From NCBI GenBank assembly GCA_945948515.1, contig CAMFBH010000012.1, positions 1 through 47,841 on the forward strand: a stretch of 47,841 nucleotides of DNA, in the 5' to 3' direction. The position numbers and the translations under genes are program-made. The notes beneath the pieces are model-generated. The model was not told the origin of the DNA. It saw nothing but the letters and a program-made list of their open reading frames with translations, and did not search any database. Of the stretch, positions 39,938 to 47,841 are shown one piece after another. The DNA is from an uncultured Clostridia bacterium. Lineage in GTDB: Bacteria > Bacillota > Clostridia > Oscillospirales > Acutalibacteraceae. Each line of letters opens with the position of its first letter. Position 1 is the stretch's first letter.

Positions 39938-40647
39938 CAGTCAAGTCCTACTCTCTTCATCATTTCTGCATAAGCGTCTTCAACCTTTCCCAAATCTCTG
40001 CGGAAACGGTCTTTATCGAGCTTTTCGTGTGTTTTAATATCCCAGAAACGGCAGGTGTCGGGGCTGATTTCATCTGCAAGAACGATTGTTCCGTCTGCTG
40101 TTTTACCGAATTCGAGCTTGAAATCTATAAGCTCAACGCCGATTCCGGCAAAATACTCTTTAAGAACATCGTTAACCTTAAATGCCATTTCCTTAATTGT
40201 TTCAACCTCCTGAGGAGTTGCAAAGCCGCAGGAAATTGCGTGGTATGAATTGATGAGGGGATCTCCGAGTTCATCATCCTTATATGAAAATTCGATTGAG
40301 GGTGCAACAAAGTCCATTCCCTCCTCAAGACCGAGCCTTTTGCAAATTGAACCTGCCGCACGGTTGCGGATAATAACCTCAAGAGGAACGATTGTTACTT
40401 TCTTAACTGCTGTTTCGCGATCGGAAAGCTCTTCGATAAAGTGGGTGGGAACACCGTGCTTTTCAAGAATCTGCATTAAGTAGTTAGACATTTTGTTGTT
40501 TACAACGCCCTTCCCGGCGATTGTTCCCTTTTTAAGACCGTTGAATGCGGTTGCATCGTCTTTATAATCAACGATAACAACATTTTCATCCTCGGTTGCC
40601 CAAACCTTTTTTGCTTTTCCTTCGTATAACTGCTTTGTTTTAGTCAT
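39937..40647 (-). CDS. purC: phosphoribosylaminoimidazole-succinocarboxamide synthase (SAICAR synthetase)
   Basis: 236 residues. Joins aspartate to CAIR; the product is the PurB substrate, so the two adjacent genes carry out successive steps. Motifs: [49 protein letters not shown], and [20 protein letters not shown] precedes the ATG. No purine riboswitch is seen upstream; the gap from dapL is only 38 bases. Confidence 0.97.
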   Translation of the reverse strand: MTKTKQLYEGKAKKVWATEDENVVIVDYKDDATAFNGLKKGTIAGKGVVNNKMSNYLMQILEKHGVPTHFIEELSDRETAVKKVTIVPLEVIIRNRAAGSICKRLGLEEGMDFVAPSIEFSYKDDELGDPLINSYHAISCGFATPQEVETIKEMAFKVNDVLKEYFAGIGVELIDFKLEFGKTADGTIVLADEISPDTCRFWDIKTHEKLDKDRFRRDLGKVEDAYAEMMKRVGLD

Positions 40648-40685
40648 CCTGCTATCTCCTTAAATGAATTTGTTACGGACTGAAA

Positions 40686-41906
40686 TCATCCTTTTTTGAA
40701 ATACTTTTTTATTCTTTCAACAGCCTCAACCGTTCTTTCGGCATTGCCGAAGGAGGTCAGTCTGAAATATCCCTCACCTGACGGACCAAAGCCTGAACCG
40801 GGTGTTCCTACAACCTGAGTTTTCTCAAGAAGAAGATCAAAGAATTCCCAGCTAGTCATTCCCTGCGGAACCTTGAGCCAAACATATGGTGAGTTTACCG
40901 CACCGTAGCAGGTAAATCCTGCATCCTTGAGACCTTCGTAAATAACCTTTGCATTCTTTTGATAATAGGAAAGAATTTCTTTAATTTCCTTCTTGCCCTG
41001 TTCTGTATAGATTGCCTCGGCAGCGCGCTGAGTTATATATGAAACGCCGTTAAACTTTGTTGCCTGACGGCGTGCCCACATAGGATTAAGAGAATGTCCG
41101 TCAAACTCACATTCCTTGGGAACAACGGTGTAGCCGCAGCGCATTCCGGTAAAGCCCGCTGTTTTTGAGAAGGAACGAAGCTCAATACAGCACTTCTTAG
41201 CGCCCTCAATTTCATAGATTGAACGGGGCACATCTTCTTCAACGATAAATGCTTCATATGCACTGTCAAAGAGAATGAGTGAATTGTTCTCAAGAGCATA
41301 ATCAACCCACTTTTTAAGCTGCTCCTTTGTTGCGCACATTCCTGTTGGGTTATTGGGGAAGCAAAGATATATAACATCTGCCTTCTCACTCGGAATATCG
41401 GGCATAAAATTATTTTCCTCGGTGCAGGGCATATAGATGAAGTTTTCCCATTTTCCGTTTGCATCTTTGTTTCCGCTTCTGCCTGCCATAATGTTTGTAT
41501 CAACATAAACGGGATAAACGGGATCGCAAACTGCAACCTTGTTATCAACGCTGAAAATATCTCCAATGTTTCCGCAGTCGGATTTTGCACCGTCGGAAAG
41601 GAAAATTTCATCCTTTTCAATGTCTATACCCCTGTCGGCATAGTCGTTTTTCTGAATTGCTTCAAGAATAAAATCATAGCCGTACTCCGGGGGATATCCA
41701 CGGAAGGTGTCCTCATTCGCCATCTCGTCAACAGCCTTGTGCATTGCTTCAATAACACAGGGAGCAAGCGGTCGTGTTACATCGCCGATTGAAAGGCGAA
41801 TTACATCCGCATCGGGATGAGCCTCCTGAAACTCTCTCTGCTTTCTTGCAACCGTTGAAAACAGATACGAGCTTTCAATTTTCAAAAAATTTTCATTAAT
41901 TTTCAT
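40686..41906 (-). CDS. dapL: LL-diaminopimelate aminotransferase
   Basis: 406 residues. PLP enzyme making LL-diaminopimelate in one step from tetrahydrodipicolinate (lysine and cell-wall synthesis). Motifs: [11 protein letters not shown] near the N-terminus, [20 protein letters not shown], and PLP lysine in [19 protein letters not shown]. DapF, the next enzyme, is encoded just upstream. AGGTTT-type weak ribosome site. The 3' gene is purC. Confidence 0.96.
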   Translation of the reverse strand: MKINENFLKIESSYLFSTVARKQREFQEAHPDADVIRLSIGDVTRPLAPCVIEAMHKAVDEMANEDTFRGYPPEYGYDFILEAIQKNDYADRGIDIEKDEIFLSDGAKSDCGNIGDIFSVDNKVAVCDPVYPVYVDTNIMAGRSGNKDANGKWENFIYMPCTEENNFMPDIPSEKADVIYLCFPNNPTGMCATKEQLKKWVDYALENNSLILFDSAYEAFIVEEDVPRSIYEIEGAKKCCIELRSFSKTAGFTGMRCGYTVVPKECEFDGHSLNPMWARRQATKFNGVSYITQRAAEAIYTEQGKKEIKEILSYYQKNAKVIYEGLKDAGFTCYGAVNSPYVWLKVPQGMTSWEFFDLLLEKTQVVGTPGSGFGPSGEGYFRLTSFGNAERTVEAVERIKKYFKKG

Positions 41907-41939
41907 ATTTTTAAACCTCCGTTTTATTACTAAGTGATT

Positions 41940-42785
41940 TTATTCGCAAAGCTCTGTTTCTCCTGAGAAAACATACTCCGCAGGGCCGGTCATAATAACA
42001 CTGTCGCTCTCATTTCCCGACCAGCTGATTTTCAAATCTCCGCCGAGCAAATGAACGGTAACCTCGTTATCGAGAAGCCCGTTTATAATTCCCGCAACAA
42101 CCGTTGCACAGGTACCCGTTCCGCATGCAAGCGTTTCGCCCGTTCCTCTTTCCCAAACTCTCATATAAACGCTGCTTCTGCTCTCAACATAAGCAAATTC
42201 GGCGTTTGTTCTTCTTGGAAAGATTTCATGATTTTCAAAGAGAGGACCGAATTTTTCAAGCTCAAAGTCTTTGGGATTTTGATCAATAAACATTACGGCG
42301 TGGGGATTTCCCATTGAAACACAAGTCATTTCAAAATCCCTGCCGCCGACAGTTATTTTTTCCTTTACAACACGGTCATTATTTGATTTAACGGGAACAT
42401 CCGCTGATTTAAGAATGGGAGCGCCCATATCAACTCTTACACTTTTAACAACTCCGTTTTCAAGAGCAAGCTTTATATATTTAACCTTGCCCATTGACTC
42501 AACGGTAAAATCGGTTGATTTAACATATCCCCTGTCATAAACATAACGGGAAACACATCTGATTGCATTTCCGCACATTTCAGCACGCGTTCCGTCGGGA
42601 TTATACATAACCATTTCGAAATCAGCTTCGGTTCCTTTTTTGATAAGTATTAAACCGTCTCCTCCTATACCGAAATGACGGTCCGAAAGAACAACGGCAG
42701 CCTTTGCCTCATCTTTAACATTTTCGGTTAAACAGTCAATGTATATGTAATCATTTCCGCAGCCGTGCATTTTAACGAATTTCAT
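41940..42785 (-). CDS. dapF: diaminopimelate epimerase
   Basis: 281 residues. Converts LL- to meso-diaminopimelate with two catalytic cysteines, both visible: NPDGTRAEMCGNAIRCV and ETLACGTGTCATV. N-terminal MKFVKMHGCGNDYIYID is typical. Works directly after DapL, encoded 33 bases downstream. Confidence 0.96.
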   Translation of the reverse strand: MKFVKMHGCGNDYIYIDCLTENVKDEAKAAVVLSDRHFGIGGDGLILIKKGTEADFEMVMYNPDGTRAEMCGNAIRCVSRYVYDRGYVKSTDFTVESMGKVKYIKLALENGVVKSVRVDMGAPILKSADVPVKSNNDRVVKEKITVGGRDFEMTCVSMGNPHAVMFIDQNPKDFELEKFGPLFENHEIFPRRTNAEFAYVESRSSVYMRVWERGTGETLACGTGTCATVVAGIINGLLDNEVTVHLLGGDLKISWSGNESDSVIMTGPAEYVFSGETELCE

Positions 42786-42809
42786 AACAAACCCTTCTTT
42801 AAATCATAA

Positions 42810-43325
42810 TTATGTAAAGCTGTCAACAATTTCGCGGGAAAGCTCCTTCATTGATTTTCCCGTACGCATACTTTCTTTTTGAAGAAATCTATGCGCCTGA
42901 GATTCACTTATATGCCTGTTTTTCATTAGAATGAGCTTTGCATCGGTAATCAAATCCCGGTCTTCCGATTTTCTTCTTGTAAACGAGGAAACGCTTGAAA
43001 CAAGAACGGCAACCGTTTGCAGAAACTCGGTTCTGTTAAGAGGCAGGGGAAGATTAATAACACCTGAGCCGTAGTTTTCGGTTCCGCCCTTTGAGAGTGA
43101 GATAATATCAAAATCGGCAGGGAGATGCTCGGCAAGGCTTTTACAGCTCATATCGGGAAGTATTGACGCGGTGATTATAACACCCGAGCGCATATCCTGC
43201 GCTATTCCCAAAGCCGTTGAGCCCAAAGCACAGATATGTGACACGGAAAATCCGTTTCCGACCAAAACATCCCGAAGCTGAAGTGCAGTCTTTTTGGAGG
43301 GATATATAATTATTATATTCTTCAA
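42810..43325 (-). CDS. ANTAR-domain RNA-binding antiterminator with degenerate receiver
   Basis: 171 residues from TTG 43325, with GGGTGG a few bases upstream; a TTG at 43346 is also open, but family members begin MKNIIIIYPSKK. The receiver-like N-terminal half lacks the usual acidic pair (YPSKK) and the phospho-acceptor (VIITASILPDM), so it is probably not phosphorylated. The C-terminal ANTAR three-helix domain (ITDAKLILMKNRHISESQAHRFLQKESM) binds RNA hairpins with hexanucleotide loops and prevents termination. First gene of the dapF-dapL-purC-purB run. Targets are not identified. Confidence 0.85.
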   Translation of the reverse strand: MKNIIIIYPSKKTALQLRDVLVGNGFSVSHICALGSTALGIAQDMRSGVIITASILPDMSCKSLAEHLPADFDIISLSKGGTENYGSGVINLPLPLNRTEFLQTVAVLVSSVSSFTRRKSEDRDLITDAKLILMKNRHISESQAHRFLQKESMRTGKSMKELSREIVDSFT

Positions 43326-43378
43326 TGAGACCACCCGATAAATCAATGTTTATCTAATTATATACTCTAATGCTTTGT

Positions 43379-43408
43379 ATTATAACATATTAATTACCTC
43401 TCAATCAA
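43379..43408 (-). promoter_or_regulatory. promoter of the ANTAR-dap-pur operon
   Basis: Minus strand TTGATT (43408-43403), 18 bases ending TGT, TATAAT (43384-43379): an extended -10. Start near 43372. Confidence 0.65.
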
Positions 43409-43569
43409 TAGATAATACGCTGTAAATATTCACTTTTTATCGTTTAAAACTGTGCAATTTATTCTGCGAATTTTACACCGTTTAACATGAAATTTGACAG
43501 TTTTTAACATTTTGCACAGAAAATAACTTCCATTTAGAAAACTCTTGTAACAAAATAGCCAAAAACCTC

Positions 43570-43598
43570 TTGAATTTATTTAGGTAAAGTGTTAGAAT
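43570..43598 (+). promoter_or_regulatory. extended -10 promoter of the glg operon
   Basis: TTGAAT (43570-43575), 17 bases ending TGT, TAGAAT (43593-43598). The 300-base gap 43347-43656 otherwise shows only CTGTGCAA (43450) and its inverse TTGCACAG (43512); no terminator or riboswitch is seen. Confidence 0.7.
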
Positions 43599-43656
43599 AG
43601 CTTTATAATAGTTACAGTGCAATTTTTTGCCTTGTTATGAAAGGAGATGTGCTGCG

Positions 43657-45549
43657 GTGATAAAGATGAAAGAGGATTACCAATTCCCCGTTTATTTATT
43701 CCACTCAGGTAAAAATTACAGAGCATATGAATTTTTCGGCGCTCATAGAATAGAAAAGGATACCTTTGCTTTCAGAGTTTGGGCTCCCAAAGCAAAATCT
43801 GTCAGCGTTGTCGGCGATTTCAATGATTGGAAGAGCGAAGCAGGAGTTATGAAAAAGCTCAACGATAACGGTATTTGGGAAGCTGTTATAAGCGGTGTTA
43901 ATGTTTATGATTGCTACAAATATGCCGTTACCACTCCCGACGGCTCTGTTAAAATGAAAGCGGACCCGTTTGCTTTTCACAGTGAAACAAGGCCTTCAAC
44001 GGCAAGCAAGGTTTACGAGCTCGGAAAGCACAAATGGAAGGATTCAAAATGGGAAAAGGCAAAACGCGAAAGCAACATTCTTGAAAAGCCCGTTAACATT
44101 TATGAAATCCATTTCGGTTCATGGAAACAGCACGAAAACGGAGATTTCCTTTCATACAGAGAAATGGCCGGAGAGCTTGTTCCCTATGTTAAAGAAATGG
44201 GATATACCCATATTGAAATGATGCCGATTATGGAGTATCCCTATGACGGAAGCTGGGGATATCAGGTTACGGGTTATTTTGCTCCCACTTCTCGTTACGG
44301 CACTCCCGAGGATTTAATGTTCTTCATTGACGAATGTCACAAGGCAGGAATAGGTGTTATTCTTGACTGGGTACCGGCACATTTTCCGAAAGACGCGCAC
44401 GGACTATACGAATTCGACGGAACCTGCTGCTATGAGTATTCGGATTTACGCAAGGGCGAGCACAAAGAATGGGGTACAAGAGTTTTCGACTACGGAAAAA
44501 CCGAGGTTCGCTCCTTCTTGATAAGCTCCGCTATGTACTGGCTAGACTGCTTCCATTTTGACGGAATACGCGTTGATGCAGTTGCCTCTATGCTCTATCT
44601 CGACTACGGCAGAAATGACGGAGAATGGGTTGCAAATAAAGACGGAGGCAACAAGAATTACGAAGCAATTGAGTTTTTCAGGGAGCTCAATTCAGCTGTA
44701 TTCAAAGAGCATCCCAACACAATGATGATTGCCGAGGAATCAACTGCATTCCCGATGATAACAATGCCGCCCGATATCGGAGGCTTGGGCTTCAATTTCA
44801 AATGGAATATGGGCTGGATGAACGATATGCTTCGTTACACAAGCCTTGACCCGCTTTTCAGAAAAAATAATCACGATTGCGTTACATTCAGCTTTTTCTA
44901 TGCTTTTTCCGAAAACTTTATTCTTCCCATCAGCCACGATGAGGTTGTTCACGGAAAATGCAGTCTTATTAACAAGATGCCCGGTGATTACGATATGAAG
45001 TTTGACGGAATACGATTATTCCTCGCTTATATGTTTGCTCATCCGGGAAAGAAGCTCTTGTTTATGGGAACTGAATTCGGTCAGTTTAAAGAATGGGCTT
45101 ACAAGGAAGGTCTTGACTGGCTTCTTCTTGATTACGATAAGCACAGAAAGCTTCAAAATTTCTCAAAGGAGCTTAACAGCTTTTATAAGGCAACTCCGGC
45201 GCTGTGGGAAATTGACTACGGCTGGGAAGGTTTCCAATGGATTTCTTCGGATGATAACTGCAATTCAATAATAGCTTTCAGAAGAATAGATAAGAAAGAA
45301 AACGATATTCTTTGTGTTTTCAACTTCACACCTAATAACCACGAAAGCTACAAAATCGGAGTTCCCGAAAAAGGCACATATAAGGTTATATTTGATTCCG
45401 CACTTTCAAAATACGGCGGAAGCAAAAAGCGCCTTTGCGGAACATATAAATCAAAAGCCGTTCCTATGCACGGCTGCGATCAAAGTATTGACATAAAAAT
45501 AAACGGTCTTTCGGCTGTTTATCTTCAAAAAGTACAGGACAAAAAATAG
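43657..45549 (+). CDS. glgB: 1,4-alpha-glucan branching enzyme
   Basis: 630 residues from GTG 43657 (AAGGAG at 43641-43646, ten bases away); ATG 43666 is an alternative. Adds alpha-1,6 branches to glycogen. N-terminal CBM48 ([20 protein letters not shown]), then a GH13 barrel: [16 protein letters not shown], nucleophile Asp in [17 protein letters not shown], acid Glu in MIAEEST, Asp in [10 protein letters not shown]; a C-terminal all-beta domain. Followed after 10 bases by glgC. Confidence 0.96.
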   Translation: MIKMKEDYQFPVYLFHSGKNYRAYEFFGAHRIEKDTFAFRVWAPKAKSVSVVGDFNDWKSEAGVMKKLNDNGIWEAVISGVNVYDCYKYAVTTPDGSVKMKADPFAFHSETRPSTASKVYELGKHKWKDSKWEKAKRESNILEKPVNIYEIHFGSWKQHENGDFLSYREMAGELVPYVKEMGYTHIEMMPIMEYPYDGSWGYQVTGYFAPTSRYGTPEDLMFFIDECHKAGIGVILDWVPAHFPKDAHGLYEFDGTCCYEYSDLRKGEHKEWGTRVFDYGKTEVRSFLISSAMYWLDCFHFDGIRVDAVASMLYLDYGRNDGEWVANKDGGNKNYEAIEFFRELNSAVFKEHPNTMMIAEESTAFPMITMPPDIGGLGFNFKWNMGWMNDMLRYTSLDPLFRKNNHDCVTFSFFYAFSENFILPISHDEVVHGKCSLINKMPGDYDMKFDGIRLFLAYMFAHPGKKLLFMGTEFGQFKEWAYKEGLDWLLLDYDKHRKLQNFSKELNSFYKATPALWEIDYGWEGFQWISSDDNCNSIIAFRRIDKKENDILCVFNFTPNNHESYKIGVPEKGTYKVIFDSALSKYGGSKKRLCGTYKSKAVPMHGCDQSIDIKINGLSAVYLQKVQDKK

Positions 45550-45559
45550 GAGGTTTTTT

Positions 45560-46768
45560 ATGGTACATAAAACAGATGTTGTTGCAATGCTTCTTGCAGG
45601 CGGTCAGGGCAGCCGTTTAGGAGTTTTAACAAAGAAAATTGCCAAGCCTGCCGTTCCGTACGGAGGTAATTACAGAATAATTGACTTCCCTCTTTCAAAC
45701 TGTGTGAACAGCGGTATTTACACAGTGGGAGTTCTTACTCAGTATCAGCCGCTCGAGCTAAACGATTATCTCGGAAACGGTCAGCCGTGGGATTTGGACA
45801 GAATTAACGGTGGAGTTCATGTTCTTTCACCCTACGAGGCAATCGGCGGAAAAGAGTGGTACAAGGGAACCGCTAATGCGATTTACCAAAATATTAATTT
45901 CATTGAAAAATATAATCCCGAATATGTTGTTATTCTTTCAGGCGACCATATTTACAAAATGAACTATCAGAAAATGATAGACTTCCACAAGAAAAACAAC
46001 GCTGCATGCACCATTGCAGTGCTTGAGGTTCCGTGGGAGGAGGCAAGCAGGTTCGGTATTCTTGCAACTAATGAAAATAATGAGATTTATGAATTTGCAG
46101 AGAAGCCGGAAAAGCCGAAAAGCAACAAGGCTTCAATGGGAATTTATGTTTTCAGCTGGGATAAGCTTCGTCATTATCTTATTGAAGACGAAAACACGGA
46201 AGGCTCTTCAAACGACTTCGGAAAAAACATTATTCCCACTATGCTTAACGCAGGTGAAAGAATGTTTGCTTTCCCGTTTAAAGGCTATTGGAAGGATGTT
46301 GGAACCATTGATTCTCTTTGGGAAGCAAATCTCGACATCATCAATCCCAATGTTGACCTTGATTTATCGGATAAAAGTTGGAGAATTTACTCAAGAAGCC
46401 CGAAGGCACCGCCGCACTACATCGGTAAAAATGCAATTGTTGAGAGCTCTTCAATAAGTGAAGGCTGTGTTATTGAGGGAAATGTTGATTACAGCGTTAT
46501 TTTTGCAGATGTTGAAATTGAAGAAGGCGCCGATGTAAGATACAGTGTTGTAATGCCCGGCGCAAAGATTAAAAAGGGTGCAAAGGTTTATTACTCAATC
46601 ATTGCGGAGAATGCGGTAATTGAAGAAAATGCAAAGGTTGGAGAAATACCCGAAAACCTTGAAAATCCCGAAGATTTCGGAATTGCCGTTATCGGCTCGG
46701 GAGCAAAAATTACAGGCTCAAGAGATATTGCTCCGTCGGAAATGATTGCATCAGGCGAGGAGGTATAA
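45560..46768 (+). CDS. glgC: glucose-1-phosphate adenylyltransferase
   Basis: 402 residues. Makes ADP-glucose from ATP and glucose-1-phosphate, the controlled step of glycogen synthesis. Motifs: [63 protein letters not shown], and [15 protein letters not shown]; the C-terminal left-handed beta-helix has hexapeptide repeats. GGAGG is before the ATG. Works with GlgD encoded 2 bases later. Confidence 0.97.
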   Translation: MVHKTDVVAMLLAGGQGSRLGVLTKKIAKPAVPYGGNYRIIDFPLSNCVNSGIYTVGVLTQYQPLELNDYLGNGQPWDLDRINGGVHVLSPYEAIGGKEWYKGTANAIYQNINFIEKYNPEYVVILSGDHIYKMNYQKMIDFHKKNNAACTIAVLEVPWEEASRFGILATNENNEIYEFAEKPEKPKSNKASMGIYVFSWDKLRHYLIEDENTEGSSNDFGKNIIPTMLNAGERMFAFPFKGYWKDVGTIDSLWEANLDIINPNVDLDLSDKSWRIYSRSPKAPPHYIGKNAIVESSSISEGCVIEGNVDYSVIFADVEIEEGADVRYSVVMPGAKIKKGAKVYYSIIAENAVIEENAKVGEIPENLENPEDFGIAVIGSGAKITGSRDIAPSEMIASGEEV

Positions 46769-46770
46769 GC

Positions 46771-47841
46771 GTGAACGGAAAAAAAGTACTCGGTGTTATT
46801 TTTGCAAATATACATGAAGAAGCTCTCGGAAGCTTGACCGATTTGAGAACAATGGGCTCTGTTCCGTTTTGTTCCCGTTACAGACTTGTTGATTTTCCTC
46901 TTTCCAATATGGTTGAAAGCGGAATAACAAAAATCGGAGTTGTTACAAATGCCAATTTCCAAAGCCTTATGGACCATGTGGGAACCGGTAAGCCATGGGA
47001 TTTAAGCAGAAAAAATGACGGTTTATTTATTCTTCCGCCGTTTGCAATGAAATCAGTTTCAACATGGGGAAACAGAATAGACGCCATTTTCGGAAATCTT
47101 GATTTTCTTGAGCATTCAACTCAGGAATATGTTGTTTTATCCGATTGCAACCAGGTTTTAAGCCTTGATTATTCTGAGCTTTTCGATGCCCACGAGAACA
47201 GCGGTGCAGATATTACAATTGTGGGAGTGAGAGGCAAAAAGCCCCAAAACATAGGCTCGGTTCTTGTTTTAGACTCTGTTGATGAAAACGGAAGAGTTAA
47301 GCAGATGAGCCTTGACCCAAATGTTGACGGCGATGTTCTTTACAGCGCAAATATTGTTCTAATGAAAAAATATTTGCTTGAAAGGCTTATTGTTGCCGCT
47401 CATTCAAAAAATGAAATCTCTTTCCAGAGAAATGTTTTAATGGCAAATGTTAACAGCCTTAAAATCAATGTTTTTGAACCTCAGAATTCTTTTGTGGGAA
47501 CGATTGACTCGGTTCAAAGCTATTACGACATTTCAATGAATCTTCTTGAAAAAGAGAATATGAAAAAGCTCTTTAAAGAGGAAACTCCTATTTATACAAA
47601 AGAACGCGATGATATGCCCTCGCTCTACGGCATTGAAAGCAAGGTTACCAATTCCCTTGTTGCCGACGGCTGTGAAATAAACGGAACGGTAGAAAACTGC
47701 ATTCTGTTTAAGGGTGTTAAAATCGGCGAAGGCGCAGTTGTCAAAAATTCAATAATTATGCAGGATGCAACTGTCGGAAACGGCGCAAAGCTTAATTGCA
47801 TTATTTCCGATAAAAATGTTCTTATAAGAAATGATGTTGAG
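46771..47841 (+). CDS. glgD: glucose-1-phosphate adenylyltransferase subunit GlgD (cut by window edge)
   Basis: GTG 46771 opens a frame of 357 codons with no stop before the window ends; GAGGAGG lies within the end of glgC. The sequence (GVIFANIHEEALGSLTDLRTMGSVPF, RYRLVDFPLSNMVESGI, GTGKPWDLSRKNDG, HSTQEYVVLSDCNQVL) is the nucleotidyltransferase fold without the glycine-rich GGQGSRL loop seen in GlgC. This fits GlgD, the non-catalytic or weakly active partner that stimulates GlgC in Firmicutes. Confidence 0.93.
   Translation, partial: MNGKKVLGVIFANIHEEALGSLTDLRTMGSVPFCSRYRLVDFPLSNMVESGITKIGVVTNANFQSLMDHVGTGKPWDLSRKNDGLFILPPFAMKSVSTWGNRIDAIFGNLDFLEHSTQEYVVLSDCNQVLSLDYSELFDAHENSGADITIVGVRGKKPQNIGSVLVLDSVDENGRVKQMSLDPNVDGDVLYSANIVLMKKYLLERLIVAAHSKNEISFQRNVLMANVNSLKINVFEPQNSFVGTIDSVQSYYDISMNLLEKENMKKLFKEETPIYTKERDDMPSLYGIESKVTNSLVADGCEINGTVENCILFKGVKIGEGAVVKNSIIMQDATVGNGAKLNCIISDKNVLIRNDVE

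Noticed and set aside
46591..46977. 128-codon minus-strand frame over the glgC/glgD junction
   Set aside because: Antisense to two well-supported genes with no ribosome site.

Overview
This window looks like a chromosome segment of a low-GC, anaerobic Clostridia bacterium of the Oscillospiraceae/Ruminococcaceae type. The indications are inference from gene content: Gram-positive style lipoproteins and strong AGGAGG ribosome sites, frequent GTG/TTG starts, LL-diaminopimelate aminotransferase (DapL), the paired GlgC/GlgD glycogen enzymes, a YjjP/YjjB-type exporter, an ANTAR regulator, and sigma-A promoters with 17-bp spacers throughout. Both ends are cut inside genes: rpoB on the left, glgD on the right.

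Layout, left half. The 5' part of rpoB (minus) is divergent from a peptide-binding lipoprotein, a VanZ-like protein, nagB, a small lipoprotein, metG and tatD (all plus). A bidirectional hairpin then separates these from a minus-strand block. That block holds yjjP-yjjB-DUF4838 (an exporter plus a surface glycosidase-like protein), a TrpXYZ-type ABC transporter, and a small Ogt-type methyltransferase. hisC (plus) overlaps tail to tail with a membrane-anchored metallophosphoesterase (minus).

Middle, 17.0-30.5 kb: a tRNA hot spot. tRNA-Arg(CCG) is followed by a palindromic repeat made of inverted and direct copies of its own T-arm and terminator. Next is the 5' half of tRNA-Ala(CGC); its 3' half lies 12.1 kb away. 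Between the halves is an integrative mobilizable element. Joining its ends rebuilds a complete tRNA-Ala on the host side. On the element side it gives a near-palindromic attP centred on the shared core GAGGTC. The element carries an intact tRNA-Thr(CGT), a two-component system with a four-TM-cluster FtsX-type ABC transporter and an exported accessory protein, and two copies of a candidate response-regulator box. It also carries a toxin-antitoxin-like pair of convergent small RNAs around a 21-residue membrane peptide, a candidate oriT with MobC and a relaxase, a large serine recombinase, and a fused ABC-ATPase/DUF4435 (TOPRIM-like) protein resembling single-chain PARIS anti-phage proteins. To the right are a small hypothetical gene, a 3' remnant of ilvB and tRNA-Pro(CGG).

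Right half. A plus-strand group encodes a 2-hydroxyacid dehydrogenase, an exported endonuclease/phosphatase-fold lipoprotein, IolB and an iron alcohol dehydrogenase. It is followed by a polar amino acid ABC transporter. Facing it is a minus-strand run: ANTAR regulator, dapF, dapL, purC, purB and a secreted transglutaminase-like protein, probably one transcription unit. The window ends with glgB-glgC-glgD (plus) for glycogen synthesis.

The strongest candidates for something undescribed are the toxin-like small-RNA module, and the element as a whole: it breaks one tRNA gene, brings another into the same transcript, and carries a protein of a family known to attack tRNA.
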